From NCBI GenBank assembly GCA_937951955.1, contig CALGAD010000006.1, positions 1 through 58,970 of the forward strand: DNA of 58,970 nucleotides, in the 5' to 3' direction. Shown here piece after piece: positions 35,937-44,589 of this stretch. Position numbers and translations under genes: made by a program. Each line of letters starts with the position of its first letter. Within the stretch, counting starts at the first letter, position 1. Below the pieces are notes generated by a model. The model saw nothing but the letters and a program-made list of their open reading frames with translations, made no database searches and was not told the origin of the DNA. The stretch is from an uncultured Bacillaceae bacterium. GTDB lineage: Bacteria; Bacillota; Bacilli; Bacillales; Caldibacillaceae.

Positions 35937-36656
35937 TTATTGTAACGGATTTCTGGCAGGTATCCCGGGTTTCCGGGGATATTTTTTCGGCGTACTTTTT
36001 TCTTTGGCTACAATGATAATCGTGCGCTCGCTCTTTTCAATCGGCAAGGTAAATTCGTGTATATCTTGCAATTGTCCCCCTAATCGAGTAATCGCCCTTT
36101 TGGCCTCCTCATATTCCTGGACACCACTTGCACCTTTTAAGGCAATAAAAGAACCGCCCGGCTTTGCTAAAGGCAAACAATACTCACTCAACACCGTTAA
36201 ATTCGCCACAGCCCGTGCCGTAACGACATCGTAAGCTTCCCGATGTTTCCCCTTCCTGCCAAAAGTTTCGGCCCGATCATGGTAAAGTTCAACATGATCG
36301 AGCTTGAGTTCCTGCACCAATTCCTGCAAAAAGGTAATCCGTTTTTTCAATGAATCGACAATCGCTACCTTTAAATGGGGATAGACAATTTTTAGCGGGA
36401 TGCTCGGGAACCCCGCTCCGGCACCGACGTCACAGAGGGAAACACTTTCCCTAGAAAAATCAAAATAAAACCCGGCCGTTAAGGAATCGTAAAAATGTTT
36501 TAAATACACTTCATCTTTTTCCGTTATCGCCGTTAAGTTCATTTTTTTATTCCATTCGATAAGTAGCTCGTAATAACGCTCGAATTGCTCGAGCTGTTTG
36601 TCAGATAAGTTGATTTGCTGCTTGGAAAGTTCTGCTTGAAACTGTTCTATATTCAT
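35937..36656 (-). CDS. rsmG: 16S rRNA (guanine527-N7)-methyltransferase RsmG (GidB)
   Basis: A 239-residue SAM-dependent enzyme; DVGAGAGFPSIPLK is the SAM-binding loop and RAVANLTVLSEYC and KPGGSFIALKG are family motifs. It methylates G527 near the streptomycin site. AGGAAG precedes the ATG. It follows mnmG at 62 bases on the same strand. Confidence 0.96.
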   Translation of the reverse strand: MNIEQFQAELSKQQINLSDKQLEQFERYYELLIEWNKKMNLTAITEKDEVYLKHFYDSLTAGFYFDFSRESVSLCDVGAGAGFPSIPLKIVYPHLKVAIVDSLKKRITFLQELVQELKLDHVELYHDRAETFGRKGKHREAYDVVTARAVANLTVLSEYCLPLAKPGGSFIALKGASGVQEYEEAKRAITRLGGQLQDIHEFTLPIEKSERTIIIVAKEKSTPKKYPRKPGIPARNPLQ

Positions 36657-36718
36657 TCTGAATCTTCCTATCCTTATTTTCCTTTTCCCGCAACCGGAAA
36701 CTAGTTTTATACCAATAT

Positions 36719-38614
36719 TTACGACTGGGATACCCGTTTGATCTTTCCTTGCTCGAGATAGACGAGGAGGATGGAAATATCTGCAGGGTTGACACCGGAT
36801 ATCCGCGATGCCTGGGCTAAAGTTAATGGATGGACCTCTTTTAATTTTTCTCTAGCTTCCGTGGCCAAACCGTTAATCGCATCAAAGTCGATATCGATCG
36901 GAATTTTCTTATCTTCCATCTTGTGAAGTCGTTCGACTTGTTGCAGTGCCTTCTCGATATACCCTTCATATTTTATCTGGATTTCTACCTGTTCTTCAAT
37001 TTCCTTTTCCAGTTCTTCTTGTGGTGGAATTAAAGTTTTAATGTGTTCATAGCGGATTTCCGGACGTCTTAATAAATCGGCGCCGCGAATTCCGTCTTTT
37101 AAGGCACTGCCCCCGACCTCTTTAATTAAGTTTTGCGTCTGTTCATTCGGTTTAATGATCGTTTTCTTTAAACGTTTAATTTCTTGTGCAATTTTTTCTT
37201 TTTTGTCAATAAATTTTTGATAGCGTTCTTCACTGATTAAGCCGAGTTCATAGCCGAGTTCAGTCAAGCGCAAATCGGCATTATCATGGCGCAGCAACAA
37301 ACGATATTCTGCCCGGGAGGTTAAGAGGCGATATGGTTCGGAGACGCCTTTTGTAACAAGATCGTCAATCATGACCCCGATATAAGCTTCAGATCGTTTA
37401 AGAATCACTTCCCGGTCCTCACCCAGAGCTCTTAGCGCTGCATTAATCCCTGCCATCAATCCTTGACCGGCCGCTTCCTCATAACCGCTTGTCCCGTTAA
37501 TTTGCCCGGCCGTATACAAGTTTTTCACCCTTTTTGTCTCCAGCGTCGGCCAGAGCTGGGTCGGGACGATGGCATCGTATTCAATGGCATAACCCGGTCG
37601 CATCATTTTCGCATTTTCCAGACCAGGAACGGATTTGAGCAGTTCATGCTGCACTTCCTCTGGTAAACTCGTTGAAAGTCCCTGGACATATACTTCTTCG
37701 GTGTTACGCCCCTCCGGTTCTAGGAAAATTTGGTGCCGGGGTTTATCGTGGAAACGAACGACTTTATCCTCGATCGATGGGCAATAGCGCGGTCCTCTCC
37801 CTTGAATCATTCCCGAATACATCGGTGAGCGGTGGAGATTCGCCTGAATAATTTCATGGGTTCTCGCCGTCGTATACGTTAACCAGCACGGCAACTGATC
37901 GGTAATCGTTTCTGTCGTTTCATATGAAAAGGTACCGGGATTTTCATCACCGGGTTGCTCGGTCGTTTTGGAATAATCGATCGTATGGCTATTCACACGG
38001 GGTGGTGTACCCGTCTTAAAGCGCACGAGTTGGAAACCAAGTTCTTCCAGGTGTTCACCTAACTTGATGGACGGTTGTTGATTGTTCGGACCGCTGGAAT
38101 ATTTGATTTCTCCGATAATAATCTCGCCCCGTAAATACGTACCTGTCGTAAGAATCACGGTTTTTCCGCGATAAATGGCACCGGTATTCGTAATCACACC
38201 TTTACATACACCGTCTTCGACAACGAGCCGCTCCACCATACCTTGTACGAGTTGGAGATTCGGCTCATTTTCCAGCATCTTTTTCATCTCCTGTTGATAC
38301 ATGACTTTATCCGCCTGTGCCCGCAAAGCACGAACTGCGGGACCCTTCCTCGTATTCAACATTCGCATTTGAATAGCTGTTTTATCGATCACCTTCGCCA
38401 TGGCGCCCCCGAGGGCATCGATTTCCCGAACGACAATGCCTTTAGCGGGACCGCCGATGGAAGGATTACATGGCATATAGGCAATCATATCTAAATTCAA
38501 GGTGATGATCACCGTTTTCGCACCCATTTTCGCGGCAGCTAGCGCCGCCTCACAGCCAGCATGACCAGCGCCGATAACAACACAATCAAAGCTGCCAGCT
38601 TCATACGTTCGCAT
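36719..38614 (-). CDS. mnmG: tRNA uridine-5-carboxymethylaminomethyl modification enzyme MnmG
   Basis: A 631-residue FAD enzyme that with MnmE makes cmnm5U at the wobble position of tRNA. GAGHAGCEAA binds FAD, MPCNPSIGGPAKG and TGTYLRGEI are conserved, and the C-terminal helical domain binds MnmE. GGGAGG precedes the ATG. It starts 18 bases after mnmE. Confidence 0.97.
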   Translation of the reverse strand: MRTYEAGSFDCVVIGAGHAGCEAALAAAKMGAKTVIITLNLDMIAYMPCNPSIGGPAKGIVVREIDALGGAMAKVIDKTAIQMRMLNTRKGPAVRALRAQADKVMYQQEMKKMLENEPNLQLVQGMVERLVVEDGVCKGVITNTGAIYRGKTVILTTGTYLRGEIIIGEIKYSSGPNNQQPSIKLGEHLEELGFQLVRFKTGTPPRVNSHTIDYSKTTEQPGDENPGTFSYETTETITDQLPCWLTYTTARTHEIIQANLHRSPMYSGMIQGRGPRYCPSIEDKVVRFHDKPRHQIFLEPEGRNTEEVYVQGLSTSLPEEVQHELLKSVPGLENAKMMRPGYAIEYDAIVPTQLWPTLETKRVKNLYTAGQINGTSGYEEAAGQGLMAGINAALRALGEDREVILKRSEAYIGVMIDDLVTKGVSEPYRLLTSRAEYRLLLRHDNADLRLTELGYELGLISEERYQKFIDKKEKIAQEIKRLKKTIIKPNEQTQNLIKEVGGSALKDGIRGADLLRRPEIRYEHIKTLIPPQEELEKEIEEQVEIQIKYEGYIEKALQQVERLHKMEDKKIPIDIDFDAINGLATEAREKLKEVHPLTLAQASRISGVNPADISILLVYLEQGKIKRVSQS

Positions 38615-38632
38615 AAAGGAACCTCCCTTTTC

Positions 38633-40021
38633 TTACTTCCCTAAACAAAATTGTGAAAACAGCTGGTCCAGTAATTCGTCATGCACGGTTTCACCGGTAA
38701 TTTCTCCCAAAGTTTCCCAGCATTTCCGCATATCGATTTGCACGAGATCAAGAGGCATTTCCATTGCCAGACCATTTAAAACATCCTCGATCGATCGTAA
38801 TGCGCGATGTAACAAACTAATATGCCGGGCATTGGATACATACGTTAAATCACCTGCTTCAATTTCTCCGGAGAAGAACATGGAAGCAATGGCTTCTTCA
38901 AGCTCTTCTACGCCCTTATCCTCCGTTAACGATGTATAGACTATTTTCCTGCCAGCTGCTAATTCTTTCACTTCATCTAAATCAAGTTTTTGTTCCAGAT
39001 CAACTTTATTCACGACAATAATGGCATCCATATTTTCAATCGTTTTAAATAGGTTGCGATCTTCTTCTGTAAACGGCTCGTTATAATTTAAGACGAGTAA
39101 AATTAAATCGGCACTTTTGAGCACCTGGCGGGAGCGCTCGACCCCGATACGCTCGACAATATCCTCAGTTTCCCGAATTCCCGCTGTATCAACTAATTTT
39201 AACGGCACGCCGCGAATATTCACGTATTCTTCGATGACATCGCGAGTCGTCCCCGGGATATCGGTAACAATTGCTTTATTTTCCTGTACGAAACTATTGA
39301 GTAGAGAAGATTTACCGACATTGGGTCGGCCAATAATAACAGTGGCCAGCCCTTCCCGTAATATTTTACCCTGTTTGGCTGTTGCTAATAATTTTTCGAT
39401 TTCCCGTTTCACAAAAAGAGCCTTTTTGTGCATCAAGTTATGCGTCATTTCTTCCACATCATCGTATTCCGGATAATCGATATTCACTTCGACATGGGCA
39501 AGAACTTCTAATATTTCCTGCCGGAGGAGACGGATCTTATTCGAAAGGCGACCTTCCAATTGGTTCATCGCTACATTCATCGCTACATCCGTTTTGGCAC
39601 GGATAATATCCATCACCGCTTCTGCCTGGGAAAGATCAATCCGACCATTTAAAAAGGCCCGTTTGGTAAACTCGCCCGGTTCCGCAAGCCGAGCCCCGTT
39701 TGTCAGACATAATTGCAACACCCGGTTGAGCGCGACAAGTCCGGAATGACAATTGATTTCAACAATATCTTCGCGGGTAAAAGTTTTCGGTGCCTTCATG
39801 ACACTGACCATGACTTCCTCCGCGATTTTGTTTGTTTCTGGATCTATAATATGGCCATAATGAATCGTATGCGAATCCACATCTTCTAACTTTTTCCCTA
39901 CCGGCGACCGGAATAGTTTGGAGGCAATCGCAATACTTTCCGGTCCAGATAGGCGAACAATCCCAATAGCCCCTTCACCTAAAGGTGTGGAAATTGCTGC
40001 TATCGTATCTGCTTCGTACAT
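38633..40021 (-). CDS. mnmE: tRNA modification GTPase MnmE (TrmE/ThdF)
   Basis: A 462-residue GTPase. N-terminal folate-binding domain (TIAAISTPLGEGAIGIVRLSG region), helical domain, G domain with Walker A GRPNVGKSS and DTAGIRET, and the essential C-terminal FCLGK. ATG 40021 follows AGAGGTG; a long in-frame extension reaches 40240 but crosses the DnaA-box palindromes and lacks MnmE-like sequence. First gene of mnmE-mnmG-rsmG-noc. Confidence 0.97.
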   Translation of the reverse strand: MYEADTIAAISTPLGEGAIGIVRLSGPESIAIASKLFRSPVGKKLEDVDSHTIHYGHIIDPETNKIAEEVMVSVMKAPKTFTREDIVEINCHSGLVALNRVLQLCLTNGARLAEPGEFTKRAFLNGRIDLSQAEAVMDIIRAKTDVAMNVAMNQLEGRLSNKIRLLRQEILEVLAHVEVNIDYPEYDDVEEMTHNLMHKKALFVKREIEKLLATAKQGKILREGLATVIIGRPNVGKSSLLNSFVQENKAIVTDIPGTTRDVIEEYVNIRGVPLKLVDTAGIRETEDIVERIGVERSRQVLKSADLILLVLNYNEPFTEEDRNLFKTIENMDAIIVVNKVDLEQKLDLDEVKELAAGRKIVYTSLTEDKGVEELEEAIASMFFSGEIEAGDLTYVSNARHISLLHRALRSIEDVLNGLAMEMPLDLVQIDMRKCWETLGEITGETVHDELLDQLFSQFCLGK

Positions 40022-40143
40022 AGTAGCACCTCTTTTTCGAACAATATAGCAATAATCTATTTTACAACATAATCGCGCGACATCCAAATACATACAATTA
40101 TCTTTTCTTTTGTTCATCACTACTTTACACATACCATCGTAAA

Positions 40144-40202
40144 TTATCCACATGTGGATAAAAAATAAAACACGTGTCTCATGATTATTCACATGTGGAT
40201 AA
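40144..40202. promoter_or_regulatory. Two palindromic DnaA-box pairs upstream of mnmE
   Basis: TTATCCACATGTGGATAA (40144-40161) and TTATTCACATGTGGATAA (40185-40202): four perfect DnaA boxes arranged as two head-to-head pairs, 41 bp centre to centre. They lie 123 bases upstream of mnmE and next to the jag terminator. The same 18-bp palindrome occurs in oriC at 49629-49646. Confidence 0.85.
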
Positions 40203-40223
40203 TGTTCTTTGCTGGAAAAGAGC

Positions 40224-40265
40224 AAAAAAACTGCCTTCAACCGCTCGTTTTCCGGTTGAAGGCAG
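40224..40265 (-). terminator. Terminator of the rnpA-yidC-jag unit
   Basis: On the minus strand CTGCCTTCAACCG / CGGTTGAAGGCAG, perfect 13-bp stem, followed by seven T, just after the jag stop codon. Confidence 0.95.
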
Positions 40266-40270
40266 ATAAC

Positions 40271-40888
40271 TTATTTCGGTGCAATGACAATATGCCGGTT
40301 CGGATCCTGGCCAACCGAATACGTTTTGACATGTTCATGATCGGCCAATTCGGTATGAATAATTCGTCTTTCATATGAAGGCATGGGCTCGAGGGAGATT
40401 TCCCGCCGTTCCCGCTGCACTTTCTTCGCCAGACGATTCGCCAGGATGCGCAAGCTTTCTTCGCGCCGGTCGCGATAATTTTCCGCATCCAGCGTGACAA
40501 TCATGAATTGATCGGCATATTTATTCAGCACGAGCTGGGTTAGACTTTGTAAGGCATTTAATGTACGCCCTCTTTTACCGATTAATAAACCAACCTTTTC
40601 AGTGATCAAGTTCATATACACTTGCCGTCCATCGATTTCCGTTTCGATTTGTACATCAATATCCATTTGTTTACATACATCGATAATGAATTTTTTCGCT
40701 TCTTCAATCGGATCGATCTTGAGCGTTACTTTCACAATCGCAGGACGAGAACCGAAGATACCGAGAAGACCTTTTTTCCCTTCATCAATAATCGAGATTT
40801 CTACCTGCTCTTTTTTTGCATTAAGCTCCTTGAGCGCCTGACTGATGGCCTCATCTACAGTGGATCCGGTAGCTGTAACTTGTTTCAC
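40271..40888 (-). CDS. jag: RNA-binding protein Jag/KhpB
   Basis: A 205-residue RNA-binding protein. Jag-N domain (KQVTATGSTVDEAISQAL, with KGLLGIFG), KH domain with GKRGRTLNALQ, and R3H domain (RILANRLAKKV). KhpB works with KhpA on RNA, influencing division and wall synthesis. Its start overlaps the end of yidC by four bases. Confidence 0.95.
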   Translation of the reverse strand: MKQVTATGSTVDEAISQALKELNAKKEQVEISIIDEGKKGLLGIFGSRPAIVKVTLKIDPIEEAKKFIIDVCKQMDIDVQIETEIDGRQVYMNLITEKVGLLIGKRGRTLNALQSLTQLVLNKYADQFMIVTLDAENYRDRREESLRILANRLAKKVQRERREISLEPMPSYERRIIHTELADHEHVKTYSVGQDPNRHIVIAPK

Positions 40889-41727
40889 TTCTTTCTTCCT
40901 CCCGCATGCCCGGAAACGGATGATTTAGCCGTTTTCACTTTTTTTCTCTTTGGTGCGGCTTGTTTTGTTTCAATCGCTGACAAATCTTCCAGTTCCGGCA
41001 TTTTAATAAATTGATTTTGGATGATTGTAAAGATATTTCCTATTACCCAATATAAAGGTAATGCCGCTGGCAAATACAATGAAAAGATTACAATCATAAT
41101 CGGTAAAATCCGGAGCATCATCGCCATTTGCGGATTGGCCTCTTGCCCCTGTGACATCACTTTCTGCTGTAAATATGTGAAAACCCCGGCAATGACCGGT
41201 AAGATAAAATAAGGGTCCGGTCGATCCAGCGGGAACCAGAGAAAGGATTGGCCATCCAGCTGCTCGGTTCTGACGATGGCATGGTAAAAACCGACAAGAA
41301 TCGGCATCTGTATTAATAATGGTAAACACCCTGACAGGGGGTTGATATCGTATTTTTCAAATAATAGCATTTGGGCTTGTTGTAGTTTTTGCTGGGTTAC
41401 CGCATCTTTCGACGAATATTTTTCCCGTAATTTTTGCAGTTCGGGCTGGATCAATTGCATTTTTTTCATACTCTTTGTCTGATTGAGCATCAGCGGCAAA
41501 ATCAGCAAACGAATAATGATCGTTAAGACGATGATGGAAAATCCATAGCCCCAGTTCGTTCCGAAAAATTCCGCTAATTTTACAATCGCCCACGATAATG
41601 GATATACGACTAATTTATTCCAAATGCCTTCGCTATCTTCTGTAATTGGCTGATCAATTTCCGTACATCCTGCAAGAAAAAAAACGACGATCATTGCCAC
41701 AATCGAAAAAAGTATTCTCTTTTTCAT
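40885..41727 (-). CDS. yidC: Membrane protein insertase YidC1 (SpoIIIJ)
   Basis: A 280-residue Oxa1-family insertase, made as a lipoprotein (FFLAGC, Cys21), with five further membrane helices and the conserved Arg at the start of the second (IIRLLILPLMLNQTKSMKKM). It inserts proteins with or without SecYEG; in B. subtilis SpoIIIJ is also needed for sporulation. GGAGG lies upstream; a GTG one codon earlier (41730) is an alternative start. Basic C-terminal tail. Confidence 0.96.
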   Translation of the reverse strand: MKKRILFSIVAMIVVFFLAGCTEIDQPITEDSEGIWNKLVVYPLSWAIVKLAEFFGTNWGYGFSIIVLTIIIRLLILPLMLNQTKSMKKMQLIQPELQKLREKYSSKDAVTQQKLQQAQMLLFEKYDINPLSGCLPLLIQMPILVGFYHAIVRTEQLDGQSFLWFPLDRPDPYFILPVIAGVFTYLQQKVMSQGQEANPQMAMMLRILPIMIVIFSLYLPAALPLYWVIGNIFTIIQNQFIKMPELEDLSAIETKQAAPKRKKVKTAKSSVSGHAGGRKK

Positions 41728-41891
41728 CACCGTGTGTTCCTCCCCAATGAAAATAAAAACCTATGCGCGTAAACGCTTCCCCTTTTCATAACGGTTTATG
41801 TATAATTCATTGATGAAAAACAGCTGCAACTATCGAATACTTAACATGATTGTATCATTTTTTTATAGAAATTTAATAGAATATTTAAATT

Positions 41892-42245
41892 TTAGTCTTC
41901 TTTCTTTTGATTCAGGACTCTGGCTACCTTTAACACGTGACGTAAACTTTTTTTTACCTCATGATAGGTCATATCGACGACCGGCTTCCGGGCGATAATG
42001 ACATAATCATAAGCAGGATCGATCTCCTCTTTAAATTCATGGATAACTTCCCGTATGTATCGTTTGATTTTATTGCGAGTCACCGCATTGCCAAGCTTCT
42101 TACTTACCGAGATGCCAATGCGAAAATGAGGATGGTCATCATTTTTTAACTTGTAGACGACGAACTGGCGATTCGCAACGGAATCTTTGTTTTGGAAAAC
42201 TTTTTGGAAATCGGCATTTTTTTTGATGCGATACTTTTTCTTCAT
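41892..42245 (-). CDS. rnpA: Ribonuclease P protein component
   Basis: A 117-residue basic protein that assists the RNase P RNA in trimming tRNA 5' ends. The RNR-like motif GNAVTRNKIKRYIREV and FRIGISVSKKLG are diagnostic. It is followed by a 160-base gap before yidC with no terminator, so it is likely co-transcribed. Confidence 0.96.
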   Translation of the reverse strand: MKKKYRIKKNADFQKVFQNKDSVANRQFVVYKLKNDDHPHFRIGISVSKKLGNAVTRNKIKRYIREVIHEFKEEIDPAYDYVIIARKPVVDMTYHEVKKSLRHVLKVARVLNQKKED

Positions 42246-42385
42246 GGTTTATAACTCCTGTTTCTCTTACCCGATTATCTCCTTACTATTCTACAGTATA
42301 AGCAAGCCTTCCTGCATTTTAAAACAAAAAACATAATTTTCAAAATAATAAAAGGATCGTATTCTTATTGTTTCCGATTAAAGCT

Positions 42386-42414
42386 AAAAAAAGACCACTG
42401 TCATTCAGTGGCCT
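42386..42414 (-). terminator. Terminator/attenuator between rpmH and rnpA
   Basis: On the minus strand GCCACTG-AATGA-CAGTGGTC followed by seven T, touching the rpmH stop codon. It would make rpmH mRNA more abundant than rnpA. Confidence 0.88.
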
Positions 42415-42548
42415 TATGCAGATAATACTTTTCTGCCTTTACGACGACGGCGAGCTAATACTTTCCGTCCATTTTTAGTTTTCATGCGTGCACGAAATCC
42501 ATGTACTCTACTTCTTTTTCTTCTATTTGGTTGAAATGTTCTTTTCAT
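42414..42548 (-). CDS. rpmH: Ribosomal protein bL34
   Basis: A 44-residue, highly basic protein (MKRTFQPNRRKRSRVHGFR...). ATG 42548 follows AAGGAGGTG. Usually its other neighbour is dnaA; here the haem cluster intervenes. Confidence 0.97.
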   Translation of the reverse strand: MKRTFQPNRRKRSRVHGFRARMKTKNGRKVLARRRRKGRKVLSA

Positions 42549-42596
42549 TATAAGACACCTCCTTAACGAGGAAAACAGTTCAAAACAGACTATATC

Positions 42597-42626
42597 ATTA
42601 TATAAACAAATTCCGGACAATGTCAA
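42597..42626 (-). promoter_or_regulatory. Sigma-A promoter of rpmH
   Basis: On the minus strand TTGACA (42626-42621), 18 bases, TATAAT (42602-42597). Both hexamers are consensus. Confidence 0.85.
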
Positions 42627-42880
42627 CTACATAAAACTGGTACTGCTAACGTTCATACCCATTCTTACGTGAAAGAAAAACTCGTTTTTCTCCAGGAAAA
42701 CCGGGCAGAAAAACGTCCTGTTCGTGAATCATAGTAAATCTTCCAATATTTGTTAATAGTCATGTAATTTTGCTACTTTTGTCAAAATTTCCTGCAATAT
42801 CGAAAAAGGAAATTGCTATAATTTAGTTTAGATTGAGTTTAATTTAATACTCATTCCAAATTAAACAGAGGAGGATGGCT

Positions 42881-43603
42881 ATGGATTTCGATACGAAAAA
42901 TGGCTGGTATTTTCTCCATTTATTCTGGAAAATCGACTGGCCAGCTTATAAACAGGTTGACGAGGAAGTGAAAAGAGCGAATTTCGGGGAATTGAATCAA
43001 TTGCTTGATGAATTTGAAGAAAGTGTGCAAAACGGTCAAGGAAGTTACGCCACCGGTCGTGTTATTGGCCATAAAGCGGATTTTGCCATTATGATTCTTC
43101 ATGAAGATATTCAGACCTTGATTGACTGGCAAGATCGTTTAAAACGGCTCGATTTATTTAACGAGGCGGAACTAGTCGTTAGCTACTTATCGGTTTGTGA
43201 AGTAACGAATTATTTACTGGAGAAACTAACCGATTCCAATCCGTATATTCAAAATAAATTACGCCCCAAAATCGGTGTCGACAAATATTTCTGCTTTTAT
43301 CCGATGAACCGGAAGCGGGACTGGTTCAGTCTACCTTTTGAAGAGCGGAAAAGAATGTTATCGTCCCATAATCGGGTTGGTAAAGGTTACGATAAAAAGA
43401 TCAGTCATTATGTGACGAATTCCTTTGGTTTCGATGATCATCAATGGGCAGTAACTCTTGGTGTCGATGATTTTGAGGATATTAAAAATATCGTATATGA
43501 AATGCGTTTTGATGAAGCGAGTGCCAAATACGGGGATTTCCCTTACTTTATTACCGGAGAATTTTTACAAAGAGATCAATTAGAAAATTACTTTATTCGT
43601 TAA
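42881..43603 (+). CDS. hemQ: Coproheme decarboxylase HemQ (ChdC), divergent
   Basis: A 240-residue chlorite-dismutase-fold enzyme that oxidatively decarboxylates Fe-coproporphyrin III to haem b, the last step of the coproporphyrin-dependent pathway. The catalytic Tyr140 (CFYPM) and proximal ligand His163 (SSHNRVGK) align with S. aureus Tyr145 and His172. The distal Gln185 equivalent is His176 (KKISHYV), an unusual change, and the loop after CFYPM is four residues short. The start is ATG 42881: GAGGAGG is six bases upstream, while the ATG at 42875 abuts it. A TATAAT at 42817-42822 may be its -10, with a poor -35. Followed 13 bases later by hemH. Confidence 0.88.
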   Translation: MDFDTKNGWYFLHLFWKIDWPAYKQVDEEVKRANFGELNQLLDEFEESVQNGQGSYATGRVIGHKADFAIMILHEDIQTLIDWQDRLKRLDLFNEAELVVSYLSVCEVTNYLLEKLTDSNPYIQNKLRPKIGVDKYFCFYPMNRKRDWFSLPFEERKRMLSSHNRVGKGYDKKISHYVTNSFGFDDHQWAVTLGVDDFEDIKNIVYEMRFDEASAKYGDFPYFITGEFLQRDQLENYFIR

Positions 43604-43616
43604 AGGGTGATGGGTA

Positions 43617-44570
43617 ATGAAATATGGAGTTGTTTTAATGGCTTATGGAACCCCTTCCAACGAGGAGGAAATCGTTCCATATTACACCGATATATTAAAC
43701 GGACGCCGTCCATCCGATGAAATGATTGAAGAACTGAAAAAACGGTATCGAGCAATCGGGGCTTCCCCCCTTGCCAAAATTTCGAAAGACCAGGCGGCTC
43801 TTGTCCAAAAGGAACTTGAACGCCGCTACCCGAACGATACATTCACCGTCATTAACGGCTATCGTCACATCGCGCCAATGGTAGGCGATGCGATTGAACA
43901 ATTGGTAAAAGAACAGGTAGATGCGATTATCGGTCTCGTGTTATCGCCCCAATACGGCAAGGAATCGAGTCAACCGTATCACGACCTGGCCCACGCAAAA
44001 TTGAATGAGCTCAATACAGATATTCCGTATAACGATGTCGTCGACTGGTACAGGGAACCGACGATTATCCAATACTGGTCCGATCAATTAGCCAATTGCA
44101 TGGAGAAAGTCCCTGACGGAAACTTCCACGTTATTTTCTCAGCCCACAATGTACCAATGGACAATAATGAAGGTGATGTGTACGAAGAACAAGTAAAGCA
44201 TATGGGACAAATCATCGCAGAAAAAGCCGGCATACCGAAGGATCAGTATTCAATCGCCTGGCAAGGTGGCCATTCCCAGCGCGTGAAATGGTTGGAACCG
44301 GATATTGAGGAAGCAACTATTGATTTGTTGAATCGTGGTAGCAAGCATATTATTTCTGTACCGATTGGTTTTATTAGTGACAACCTGGAGATTTTATATG
44401 ATCTCGATATCGAGTTAAAAGAGGAGATTGAGGAACGGGGCGGCACCTTATATCGTCTTCCGATGCCGAATACCGATCCCCTGCTAATTGAAGCTTTAGT
44501 GAATCCGATTGGGAATATTGTTGAAAAAATCGCTAGTGTCGCGGGGTTATCGCCTGATGGTAGGCTATGA
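43617..44570 (+). CDS. hemH: Coproporphyrin III ferrochelatase HemH (CpfC)
   Basis: A 317-residue ferrochelatase inserting Fe2+ into coproporphyrin III, the step before HemQ. VLMAYGTP opens the protein; the catalytic His177 (FSAHNVP) and Glu258 (DNLEILYD) match His183 and Glu264 of B. subtilis HemH. AGGGTGATGGG precedes the ATG. hemE and hemY, its partners in B. subtilis, are not here. The IsdE-like gene starts 19 bases later, so one operon is likely. Confidence 0.95.
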   Translation: MKYGVVLMAYGTPSNEEEIVPYYTDILNGRRPSDEMIEELKKRYRAIGASPLAKISKDQAALVQKELERRYPNDTFTVINGYRHIAPMVGDAIEQLVKEQVDAIIGLVLSPQYGKESSQPYHDLAHAKLNELNTDIPYNDVVDWYREPTIIQYWSDQLANCMEKVPDGNFHVIFSAHNVPMDNNEGDVYEEQVKHMGQIIAEKAGIPKDQYSIAWQGGHSQRVKWLEPDIEEATIDLLNRGSKHIISVPIGFISDNLEILYDLDIELKEEIEERGGTLYRLPMPNTDPLLIEALVNPIGNIVEKIASVAGLSPDGRL

Positions 44571-44589
44571 CGATAAAGGAGATGTTTTC

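Noticed and set aside
40022..40240. N-terminal extension of MnmE
   Set aside because: MnmE homologs begin at the equivalent of 40021, which has a good ribosome binding site; the extension translates DnaA boxes.
42730..42860. Fur-type operator upstream of hemQ
   Set aside because: The gap is AT-rich, but I could not find a 19-bp inverted repeat that fits the Fur box.
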